A stretch of 16,736 bases of DNA from UMGS902 sp045580835 (GTDB lineage Bacteria; Bacillota; Clostridia; Oscillospirales; CAG-272), in NCBI GenBank assembly GCA_045580835.1, contig JAZNOM010000020.1, positions 1 through 16,736 on the forward strand, written 5' to 3'. Positions within the stretch are counted from its first letter, which is position 1. Every line of letters starts with the position of its first letter. Made by a program: the position numbers and the translations under genes. Positions 7,707-14,082 of this stretch are shown here, in pieces. The notes below the pieces were generated by a model that was not told the origin of the DNA, did not search any database, and saw only the letters and a program-made list of their open reading frames with translations.

Positions 7707-7743
7707 CTGTCAGCGTGTCGAAAAGCTTTCGACACGCTGACAG
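7707..7743. repeat. 37-base near-perfect palindrome
   Basis: Left arm ctgtcagcgtgtcgaaa (7707-7723), 3-base centre, right arm 7727-7743, 17 bases perfectly paired. Its last four bases are shared with the next hairpin, so both cannot form fully at once. Confidence 0.7.
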
Positions 7744-7776
7744 CGGCTATGCGATGCATAGCCGCTGTGTTTTTTT
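7740..7776 (+). terminator. Terminator-like hairpin in front of the S1-domain gene
   Basis: Stem acagcggctatgc (7740-7752) / gcatagccgctgt (7756-7768) with a 3-base loop, then g and seven T. No gene ends nearby on the plus strand, so it is either an attenuator in the leader or a stop for read-through. Confidence 0.65.
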
Positions 7777-7817
7777 CATATTATAGCCTATATTCAAAAA
7801 AAGAAAGGAACATAAGT

Positions 7818-8750
7818 ATGAATCAGAAATATCTTCCCGAGGGACTTTTATACGGAAGTGCGCAGAACGCACAATACATTTCTTCCGTCTCCGGACTTGA
7901 AAAAGCAATGCGTGACGGCAAAATTCTTGAGGCTCCTGCCGTAATGTGCGACAGTGAGATGAACCTTTTTGTCGACCTTGGAGAAATCCGCGCAGTTATG
8001 CCTCGCGAAGAGGTGGCCCTATGTCGCGACGGTGAAGAATTAAAGCCAATTGCCATAATCACGCGCGTTGGCAAAGCGGTATGCTTTAAGGTAACCTCAA
8101 TCGGCGAGGAGAATGGCGAAACCGTTGCATATCTTTCACGTCGTGCAGCACAGATTGAATGCAAGCGTGAATTCTTAAGCGACCTTATTTGCGGAGATAT
8201 CATCAAAGCGAAAATCACACACCTTGAAAACTTTGGTGCATTTGTGGATATCGGCTGCGGCATACCTTCTCTGCTCTCTATCGACTGCATTTCGGTATCG
8301 CGCATTTCGCATCCGTCCGACCGCTTTGACATTGGAGAATTCATTCCCGTTATTGTTAAAAGTATAGACGAGGAGAATGACAGAATTTCGGTTACACACC
8401 GCGAGTTGCTCGGCACCTGGGAAGAAAACGCCGCCTCTTTTGAAAGCACGCAAATAGTTTCAGGAATTGTACGAAGCATTGAAAGCTATGGCGTTTTTGT
8501 AGAACTTGCTCCAAATCTGGCAGGTCTTGCCGAATTCAAGAGCGGCGTAAAAGTCGGCGATATTGCAAGCGTTTACATAAAGAGCATTATCCCGGAGAAA
8601 ATGAAAATTAAACTTGTTATAGTTGACAGCACCCCTGGCAACCTGCCCAAAAAGCGTAAGTATTTTATTGATACAGATAATCTGACCCATATCGACAGTT
8701 GGAAGTATTCGCCCGAAAGTGCAGGCCGTAATGACAAAACTGTGTTTTAA
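7818..8750 (+). CDS. S1 RNA-binding domain protein (ribosomal S1-like)
   Basis: 310 residues, cytosolic. Three S1 (OB-fold) units can be traced: a degenerate one at about 33-109; a canonical one at about 124-196 (GDIIKAKITHLENFGAFVDI, later VKSIDEENDRISVTHREL); and a third at about 211-270 (VSGIVRSIESYGVFVEL). The C-terminal 40 residues are basic then polar. This is shorter than a full ribosomal protein S1 and matches the short S1-domain proteins of Firmicutes that bind single-stranded RNA, possibly aiding translation. An ATG at 7749 is in frame but lies inside the terminator-like hairpin, so the start at 7818 with AAAGGA upstream is preferred. It stands after a hairpin-rich leader, which fits autoregulation, though that is inference. 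Confidence 0.87.
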   Translation: MNQKYLPEGLLYGSAQNAQYISSVSGLEKAMRDGKILEAPAVMCDSEMNLFVDLGEIRAVMPREEVALCRDGEELKPIAIITRVGKAVCFKVTSIGEENGETVAYLSRRAAQIECKREFLSDLICGDIIKAKITHLENFGAFVDIGCGIPSLLSIDCISVSRISHPSDRFDIGEFIPVIVKSIDEENDRISVTHRELLGTWEENAASFESTQIVSGIVRSIESYGVFVELAPNLAGLAEFKSGVKVGDIASVYIKSIIPEKMKIKLVIVDSTPGNLPKKRKYFIDTDNLTHIDSWKYSPESAGRNDKTVF

Positions 8751-8752
8751 TA

Positions 8753-8781
8753 TTTACAAATCTTTGATTTTATGTTAAAAT
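8753..8781 (+). promoter_or_regulatory. Sigma-A promoter of the cytidylate-kinase-like gene (extended -10)
   Basis: TTTACA (8753-8758), 17-base spacer, TAAAAT (8776-8781) preceded by TG-T. The leader would be only about 20 bases. Confidence 0.7.
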
Positions 8782-8806
8782 AAAGCCATAACGAGGAGGT
8801 GCGTAT

Positions 8807-9421
8807 ATGGCAAACGTTATTATCACCATTGGAAGACAGTTTGGCAGTGGCGGCAGACATATCGGCGAGCTTGTTTCAAAAGAACTTGATATTCCGTTTT
8901 ATGACGAAAAACTTATTTCGCTTGCTGCGGAAAAGAGTGACCTTTGCAAAGAAGCTATTGAAGAAGCTGACGAGCGAAATGCAAACAGTCTGCTTTATAC
9001 GCTCGCAATGGGTTCAACTGCAATGCTTCACACCTCGCACTATCACATGCCGATAAACGATAAACTGTTTTTAGTGCAATCGGATATAATCCGTGAGGCA
9101 GCGGCTAAAGGCAGCGCGGTTATTGTCGGCAGATGTGCCGATTACATTTTGCGTGAGCATCCGCGCCTTGTCAGCGTATTTATATATGCGGATAACGATT
9201 TCAGAATTAAAAACGTTGCCGAACGAGGTAACATCTCTAAAACTGAAGCGCAAACGCTCATTGCAAAGACCGACCGCCGCCGTGCAAATTATTATAATTT
9301 CTATACCGGCAACCGCTGGGGTGAAATGGCAAACTATGATTTTGCCATAGATGCAAGCAAGCTCGGTGCAGAAAACACAGCAAAGCTAATTGCAGAATAC
9401 GCAAAGTTATTTGAAGAGTAA
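8807..9421 (+). CDS. Cytidylate-kinase-like family protein
   Basis: 204 residues. A P-loop-like glycine-rich N-terminus, TIGRQFGSGGRHIG (about 7-20), is followed by a region rich in helices, GSAVIVGRCADYIL, and a conserved-looking basic stretch KTDRRRANYYNFYTGNRWG near 163-181, which probably forms the phosphate-binding lid. This pattern belongs to the cytidylate kinase-like family common in Clostridia. Members resemble nucleoside monophosphate kinases, but their substrate is not well established, and the canonical Cmk is usually encoded elsewhere. The start is fixed by AGGAGG 7 bases upstream. It has its own promoter after the S1 gene and its own terminator. Confidence 0.88.
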   Translation: MANVIITIGRQFGSGGRHIGELVSKELDIPFYDEKLISLAAEKSDLCKEAIEEADERNANSLLYTLAMGSTAMLHTSHYHMPINDKLFLVQSDIIREAAAKGSAVIVGRCADYILREHPRLVSVFIYADNDFRIKNVAERGNISKTEAQTLIAKTDRRRANYYNFYTGNRWGEMANYDFAIDASKLGAENTAKLIAEYAKLFEE

Positions 9422-9424
9422 ATT

Positions 9425-9451
9425 AAAAAGCCGCCCGCAGGCGGCTTTTTT
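9425..9451. terminator. Bidirectional intrinsic terminator
   Basis: aaaaagccgcc / ggcggcttttt around cgca, directly after the stop of the cytidylate-kinase-like gene. A-tracts and T-tracts on both sides let it also stop minus-strand read-through from the M14 gene. Confidence 0.88.
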
Positions 9452-9464
9452 GCGTGAAAAATAC

Positions 9465-9493
9465 TTGAGAACCTTTTAAGGAAAGGCTCTCAA
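9465..9493 (-). terminator. Imperfect hairpin downstream of the M14 peptidase gene
   Basis: ttgagaaccttt pairs with aaaggctctcaa with one mismatch around a 5-base loop. On the minus strand it is followed by a U-rich run (gtattttt). The flanking actctccaaaccttttt suggests it may belong to a dispersed repeat. Confidence 0.5.
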
Positions 9494-9533
9494 ACTCTCC
9501 AAACCTTTTTATAAGAAAGAACACCTTCGTCCT

Positions 9534-10427
9534 TTAAAATAATGTCGGAAACACAAACATGGCTTTTCGCATTTCGAGGTATATAGGCAAGGTATCGCGC
9601 GGCGGCAAGGGGTTTTTACCCTTGCCGCACTCCATTGTAAACGCGGGTACACCGAGTTTTTGTATGCAGTAATCGGTAAGCCCGCCATATGCGGCTGCAC
9701 CCTCGGGCACGGCGCGTTTATAACCAGTCAGCCACGATAGATATGCGGCTACAGTCTTTGACTTTGGCGGACATGTTTCGCCGCTTGTATAGTAAATTTC
9801 GCGCCCCTGCGTGTGAAGCGTCATAAGCGCTGTCGGTGGATTGAACCGCAAAAAGTTGCAAAGCGCGCCCGTTTCTGCCTCGCTTTCAGGCGATTCGCCC
9901 GAAAAGCGTGTTGCGCATCCTCCGACAATGCCGAGCGTAGGCTCAATTTTTTTATATTCCTCAAAGCCTGCGTCATAGTTGTGGTTCAAGTCCACGCCGC
10001 GTGCGTTTGCCTGCCAATGTGTGAAATCCTTGCCGCCGTTCATTGAAACCAGCCGCGTATACCAAAGATTATCGTGCGGCACACCGTTTACAGAAATCTC
10101 CACTCCGTCAGGGTTTAGCATCGGAATTATGCGCAACGTGCGCGTTTGCATTATATAATCGAGATTCATGCCGAAAACAACGGCGCCTGCCGCCGCAAGC
10201 TTGCAAAACTCCCATAAAAACTTTATAAGCACTGCCGATGTAATACGCTCGGCACCGTGGTGTGCGCCGATATAATATATCTGCTTTTCGCCCTCTCCGA
10301 GAGTGAGCAACGGAATCGCGCGTCCCATTGTGCTTTCTGTGAGATATGAAAACTGTAAAAACGAAAACTCATCTGCAATGCGGCGTACTTCACTCATAAG
10401 TGCAGCATAATCAAACTCTTTTTCCAA
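9534..10427 (-). CDS. M14 zinc carboxypeptidase family, probable gamma-D-glutamyl-DAP peptidase
   Basis: 297 residues from a TTG start at 10427, chosen because AGGAGGTGG ends 7 bases upstream and the protein core begins just after; the frame stays open much further only because it runs antisense to fhs. M14 features: zinc ligands H57 and E60 (GAHHGAE) and H205 (TLHTQG); substrate-binding NPDGVE (105-110) and R143 in RGVDLNHN; catalytic Glu E266 (FTMECGKG). The size and the RGVDLNHN motif fit the M14C group, which cleaves gamma-D-Glu-meso-DAP bonds in peptidoglycan peptides. There is no signal peptide, so it probably acts in the cytosol on recycled muropeptides. Divergent from fhs. Family call is strong; the substrate is inferred. 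Confidence 0.87.
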   Translation of the reverse strand: MEKEFDYAALMSEVRRIADEFSFLQFSYLTESTMGRAIPLLTLGEGEKQIYYIGAHHGAERITSAVLIKFLWEFCKLAAAGAVVFGMNLDYIMQTRTLRIIPMLNPDGVEISVNGVPHDNLWYTRLVSMNGGKDFTHWQANARGVDLNHNYDAGFEEYKKIEPTLGIVGGCATRFSGESPESEAETGALCNFLRFNPPTALMTLHTQGREIYYTSGETCPPKSKTVAAYLSWLTGYKRAVPEGAAAYGGLTDYCIQKLGVPAFTMECGKGKNPLPPRDTLPIYLEMRKAMFVFPTLF

Positions 10428-10458
10428 AAATCCACCTCCTCTAAACAGAATTATTAGA

Positions 10459-10487
10459 ATTAAAGTAAAAATATACCTAAAAATCAA
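10459..10487 (-). promoter_or_regulatory. Promoter of the M14 peptidase gene
   Basis: Minus strand TTGATT (10487-10482), 17-base spacer, TTTAAT (10464-10459). Its -35 lies only about 10 bases from that of fhs, so the two genes are controlled back to back. Confidence 0.55.
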
Positions 10488-10496
10488 CTTTTCATC

Positions 10497-10525
10497 TTGA
10501 CAAAAGCACAAAAATTCGCGAAAAT
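10497..10525 (+). promoter_or_regulatory. Promoter of fhs
   Basis: A perfect -35 TTGACA (10497-10502), 17-base spacer, and a weaker -10 GAAAAT (10520-10525). No riboswitch-like fold fits the leader of about 30 bases. Confidence 0.5.
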
Positions 10526-10559
10526 AGATATTAGATAATAATTGATAAGGAGATAGAAA

Positions 10560-12233
10560 ATGGCTTATCTTTCTGATATTGAAATCGCACAACAGTGCGA
10601 AATGAAACCTATAACCGAAATTGCAAAAACTGCAGGTATTGATGACAAATACCTCGAACAGTACGGTCGCTATAAAGCAAAGGTTGACCTTTCCATTATG
10701 AAAGAGTGTGAAAAGGAAAACGGCAAGCTCGTGCTTGTTACAGCTATCACTCCCACCCCTGCAGGTGAGGGCAAAACCACAACTACCATCGGTCTTGCAG
10801 ACGGTCTTCGCCGCATCGGTAAGAATGTAATGGTTGCTCTTCGTGAGCCCTCTCTCGGTCCCGTATTCGGCGTTAAGGGCGGCGCGGCAGGCGGCGGATA
10901 CGCACAGGTAGTTCCCATGGAGGACATCAATCTCCACTTTACGGGCGACTCCCACCCTATCGGTGCTGCAAACAATCTGCTTGCGGCTATGCTTGACAAC
11001 CATATTCATCAGGGTAACAAGCTTGGTATCGACGTGCGCAAAATTACATGGAAGCGTTGCGTTGACATGAACGACCGTCAGCTTCGCTATGTAACAGACG
11101 GTCTTGGCGGTAAGGTTAACGGTGTTCCGCGTGAGGACGGCTTTGACATCACCGTTGCATCCGAAATCATGGCGGTGCTCTGCCTTTCCACCTCTATTAC
11201 CGACCTTAAAAACAGACTTGCCAACATTATCGTTGGTTACACATACGACGACAAGCCGGTTCGCTGCGGCGACATTAATGCGCAGGGCGCAATGACCGCA
11301 CTCCTCAAAGATGCGCTCAAACCCAACCTTGTGCAAACGCTCGAAGGAACTCCCGCACTTGTACACGGCGGTCCTTTTGCAAACATCGCACACGGCTGTA
11401 ACTCTGTTACTGCAACTCGCCTTGCAATGAAGCTTGGCGACTATGCAATAACCGAAGCAGGCTTTGGCGCGGACCTCGGTGCTGAAAAGTTCCTCGACAT
11501 CAAGTGCCGTCTTGCAGACCTTAAACCCTCTGCAGTAGTAGTTGTTGCTACAATCCGCGCACTTAAGATGCACGGCGGTCTTGCAAAGACTGAACTTGGA
11601 AATGAAAATCTCGAAGCACTTGAAAAGGGACTCCCCAATCTTCTCCGCCATGTTTCAAACATCAAAGATGTATACAAGCTTCCCTCTGTTGTTGCAGTTA
11701 ACCGCTTCCCCACCGACACCGATAAGGAGGTTGCGCTTGTTATTGAAAAGTGCAAGGCTCTCGGCGTAAACGTTGTGCTCTCCGACGTATGGGCAAAGGG
11801 CGGCGAAGGCGGCATGGAGCTTGCGAATGAAGTTGTACGCCTTTGCGAAGAACCTAACGACTTCTCCTTCTCCTATGAGCTTGACGGAAGCATTGAAGAC
11901 AAAATCGAAGCTGTTGTTAAACGCGTTTACGGCGGCGACGGTATCAATGTTCTCCCTGCTGCAAAGAAGCAAATTGACGCGCTCACCGCTCTCGGCTATG
12001 ACAAACTTCCCGTTTGTATGGCTAAAACACAGTATTCTTTCTCGGATGACCCGACAAAGCTCGGCGCACCGAGCGGATTTACCGTTACCATTAAAAACGT
12101 TAAGATTTCTGCAGGTGCAGGCTTTATCGTAGTTCTTACAGGTGACATTATGACAATGCCCGGACTCCCCAAAGTTCCTGCTGCTGAAAAGATTGACGTT
12201 GACGAAGACGGCAAGATAACCGGTTTGTTCTAA
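10560..12233 (+). CDS. fhs: Formate-tetrahydrofolate ligase
   Basis: 557 residues, the usual length for this enzyme. It makes 10-formyl-tetrahydrofolate from formate, THF and ATP, feeding purine synthesis and, in acetogens, the methyl branch of the Wood-Ljungdahl pathway. Seen: the P-loop TPAGEGKTTTTIGLADGL (about 66-83), REPSLGPVFGVKGGAAGGGY (95-114), FTGDSHPIGAANNLL, and the C-terminal segment SAGAGFIVVLTGDIMTMPGLP, all near-invariant in the family. AAGGAGA lies just before the ATG. It is a single-gene unit with its own promoter and terminator; no folD or fchA lies beside it. Cytosolic, active as a tetramer in known members. Confidence 0.97.
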   Translation: MAYLSDIEIAQQCEMKPITEIAKTAGIDDKYLEQYGRYKAKVDLSIMKECEKENGKLVLVTAITPTPAGEGKTTTTIGLADGLRRIGKNVMVALREPSLGPVFGVKGGAAGGGYAQVVPMEDINLHFTGDSHPIGAANNLLAAMLDNHIHQGNKLGIDVRKITWKRCVDMNDRQLRYVTDGLGGKVNGVPREDGFDITVASEIMAVLCLSTSITDLKNRLANIIVGYTYDDKPVRCGDINAQGAMTALLKDALKPNLVQTLEGTPALVHGGPFANIAHGCNSVTATRLAMKLGDYAITEAGFGADLGAEKFLDIKCRLADLKPSAVVVVATIRALKMHGGLAKTELGNENLEALEKGLPNLLRHVSNIKDVYKLPSVVAVNRFPTDTDKEVALVIEKCKALGVNVVLSDVWAKGGEGGMELANEVVRLCEEPNDFSFSYELDGSIEDKIEAVVKRVYGGDGINVLPAAKKQIDALTALGYDKLPVCMAKTQYSFSDDPTKLGAPSGFTVTIKNVKISAGAGFIVVLTGDIMTMPGLPKVPAAEKIDVDEDGKITGLF

Positions 12234-12239
12234 TAACGT

Positions 12240-12271
12240 AAAGAGCCTACGGAAAAATCCGTAGGCTCTTT
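12240..12271. terminator. Shared terminator between convergent fhs and radical SAM genes
   Basis: Perfect 14-base stem (aaagagcctacgga / tccgtaggctcttt) around aaaa. The T-run after it serves fhs and touches the stop codon of the radical SAM gene; in the other direction the U-tail is shorter. Confidence 0.85.
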
Positions 12272-12272
12272 T

Positions 12273-13982
12273 TTATAACATTTTTTTAAGTTCTATGTTA
12301 TGTTTGCCTTTTTCATTTGTGAAGCTTGTTACAACATAGAGACCTGAAGAAAGCTCTTCAATCTTCTTTCCGCTTTCAAAGGCAGCAACATCAAACGCAA
12401 ACACCGCCGAATCGTCCTTGCCTTCCCTGCCGCACTCAAATTTCCAGATGATATATCGCGAAACCTCTTTCAAAATCTCATACTTTTCATCGTCCGAATG
12501 GAGGTCTATAAACTTATCATTCTTTAAAATTTCAATTTTAGGAAGTCCTTTTTCAAGCGACTCCGCATTAGCATTTGAAAACTCGTAAACCATATCACAA
12601 ATACGGTTTTCGGGGTACTTCTTGGCAAGATACTCATATACGGGGAACATTATCTGCCAGCACAAAAAGATGTTGGAGTAGTGCTTTGCTTTTCGTCTGA
12701 GCTCGGTATCATACTCAAAATACTGCGGGAAGATTTCAGGATATGCAAAAACGAGATCAGAGCATTCCTCAACGGCAAAATCCCCCGTAACAAATGAAAA
12801 AACATCAACTTTTTTCAAATTGTCCTTATACTTTTCGGTCATTTCGGTACCGGGGAGAAATGTGCAAAGAAATGCGGGAATCTTTACTTTTTTAATAGTG
12901 GCAAGTTTGCACATAAGCGACACCGTAGAGGAAAAGTCCTCGTCTGTTTCGTCGGGGAAGCCAAACATAAACGATGTAGTTACGTGAATTCCCTTACCCG
13001 TTATATAAGAAACCATTTCATAAACATTATCAAGCTTCAGGTTCTTATTTATCAATTTCTGCATTCGCGGGGAGCCGGTTTCAATACCAATAAAGACACC
13101 TATCATTCCGGCATCTGCCATGATATCTATCAATTCCTTGTCAAGACAGTCGATTCTTGCACTGCATCTCCAAGTAATCGGAAAACCGATGTTTTTAAGC
13201 TCCTTGCAAATACGAATTACCTTTTCGCGGTTCATTGTGAACATATCATGCTTGAAATTGTAATCGGTAATGCCGAATTTTTCATGCACGGTCTTAATTT
13301 CATCAATTATACGCTCAGCACTCTTAAGACGGTATTTTCTATTCCAGAATGTTTTTGTGCTGCAATATGTACATCCAAACGGGCAGCCACGTCCCGTTTC
13401 GATAGGAAACTTTTTAACCGTGTCTCCATCTTTGCAGTGCAAAATCAAAGAGTCATCAATCAAAGGCAGGTCGTCAAAATCAGATATAAACTCGGGGCGC
13501 GGATTTACAACTATTTCTTCCCTGCTTTTATACACGAGTCCCGGAACCGACAAATCGGGAGTGCCGTTAAGCAGAGAGGAGAAAAACGGATAAATCGTGC
13601 TCTCGCCTTCTCCGCAGCATACAAAATCAATGTACGGAAGGTACTTCACCGTCGGAACCGCAGTCAAATCTGACTGAGGGCCGCCAAGAACGATATATAT
13701 TGATTTGTCTATGCTTTTTATACGCTCTGCTATTTTTAAAGTTATGTGATATGTATCGCATCTTGTATAAAATGAAACTATTCTAGGCGTTTGCTTCAAA
13801 ACCAATTCAACGGCAAGGTCAAGAAAACGCTTAAAATCATCAAATTCGCCAAAATGGTGGAACTGAAGTATATCCGATTCTATACCGTTATTTTTCAATA
13901 TGTCAGATAAAATCAGCGTTCCGACCGGAATATCGTTAATGCTTTTTTCAGTATTAGGAGTTACAAAAACAACCTTACTCAT
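12273..13982 (-). CDS. B12-binding-domain radical SAM protein
   Basis: 569 residues. The N-terminal 150 residues look like a Rossmann-type cobalamin-binding domain (VVFVTPN near 4-10, LGGPQSD near 99-105, VCCGEGE near 121-127), without a clear D-x-H-x-x-G cobalamin ligand motif. The radical SAM core follows: the cluster motif C200-x3-C204-x2-C207 in GRGCPFGCTYC, then FIGIETGSPRMQK (297-309) and FGFPDETDED. The last 180 residues form a domain I do not recognise. The class uses a 4Fe-4S cluster and S-adenosylmethionine for methylation or other radical chemistry; the substrate here is unknown and no biosynthetic partner gene is adjacent. GAGGTG precedes the ATG. Convergent with fhs, transcribed from a near-ideal promoter. 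Confidence 0.88.
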   Translation of the reverse strand: MSKVVFVTPNTEKSINDIPVGTLILSDILKNNGIESDILQFHHFGEFDDFKRFLDLAVELVLKQTPRIVSFYTRCDTYHITLKIAERIKSIDKSIYIVLGGPQSDLTAVPTVKYLPYIDFVCCGEGESTIYPFFSSLLNGTPDLSVPGLVYKSREEIVVNPRPEFISDFDDLPLIDDSLILHCKDGDTVKKFPIETGRGCPFGCTYCSTKTFWNRKYRLKSAERIIDEIKTVHEKFGITDYNFKHDMFTMNREKVIRICKELKNIGFPITWRCSARIDCLDKELIDIMADAGMIGVFIGIETGSPRMQKLINKNLKLDNVYEMVSYITGKGIHVTTSFMFGFPDETDEDFSSTVSLMCKLATIKKVKIPAFLCTFLPGTEMTEKYKDNLKKVDVFSFVTGDFAVEECSDLVFAYPEIFPQYFEYDTELRRKAKHYSNIFLCWQIMFPVYEYLAKKYPENRICDMVYEFSNANAESLEKGLPKIEILKNDKFIDLHSDDEKYEILKEVSRYIIWKFECGREGKDDSAVFAFDVAAFESGKKIEELSSGLYVVTSFTNEKGKHNIELKKML

Positions 13983-14015
13983 TTCAGCACCTCAAAACAA
14001 GTATTATTCTAAATA

Positions 14016-14044
14016 ATTATACTAAATATATTAAATGTTGTCAA
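14016..14044 (-). promoter_or_regulatory. Perfect consensus sigma-A promoter of the radical SAM gene
   Basis: Minus strand TTGACA (14044-14039), exactly 17 bases, TATAAT (14021-14016). It begins immediately after the U-tail of the upstream gene's terminator. The transcript would start near 14009. Confidence 0.82.
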
Positions 14045-14051
14045 TGTAAAA

Positions 14052-14078
14052 AAGCACCGAGATAAAATCTCGGTGCTT
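14052..14078 (-). terminator. Intrinsic terminator of the GH43/dockerin gene
   Basis: aagcaccgaga / tctcggtgctt around taaaa; on the minus strand it is followed by tttttacatt. Confidence 0.85.
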
Positions 14079-14082
14079 CGAA

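Larger units (their letters stand above)
7482..7776. other. Hairpin-rich gene-free region before the S1-domain gene
   Basis: No gene is supported here. It holds, in order, tgtcgaaa at 7482-7489 with its inverse tttcgaca at 7675-7682; the pair gcagaaaaag (7502-7511) / ctttttctgc (7617-7626); a TG-extended -10 (tgttataat, 7573-7581); a 10-base stem at 7586-7610; a 17-base stem at 7707-7743; and a terminator-like stem at 7740-7776. It could be a structured mRNA leader, a miniature inverted-repeat element, or both. Confidence 0.55.

Noticed and set aside
7749..7817. Upstream in-frame ATG for the S1-domain gene
   Set aside because: It lies inside the terminator-like hairpin and has no ribosome binding site; the ATG at 7818 has one, and the S1-protein sequence begins there.
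7447..7817. CRISPR array, tRNA or known riboswitch in the hairpin-rich spacer
   Set aside because: No regularly spaced direct repeats, no cloverleaf pattern, and no riboswitch core that I recognise; only inverted repeats are present.
10428..10559. Tetrahydrofolate riboswitch upstream of fhs
   Set aside because: The predicted leader is about 30 bases, too short for the aptamer, and its conserved core sequence is not seen.
10428..11651. Long minus-strand open frame extending the M14 peptidase upstream to 11651
   Set aside because: It runs antisense to fhs, has a composition unlike a real protein (many Cys, Val and Lys), and the proper start is the TTG at 10427 with its own ribosome binding site.
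12984..13673. Plus-strand open frame opposite the radical SAM gene
   Set aside because: Shadow of the radical SAM coding frame; no start signals and no recognisable motif.
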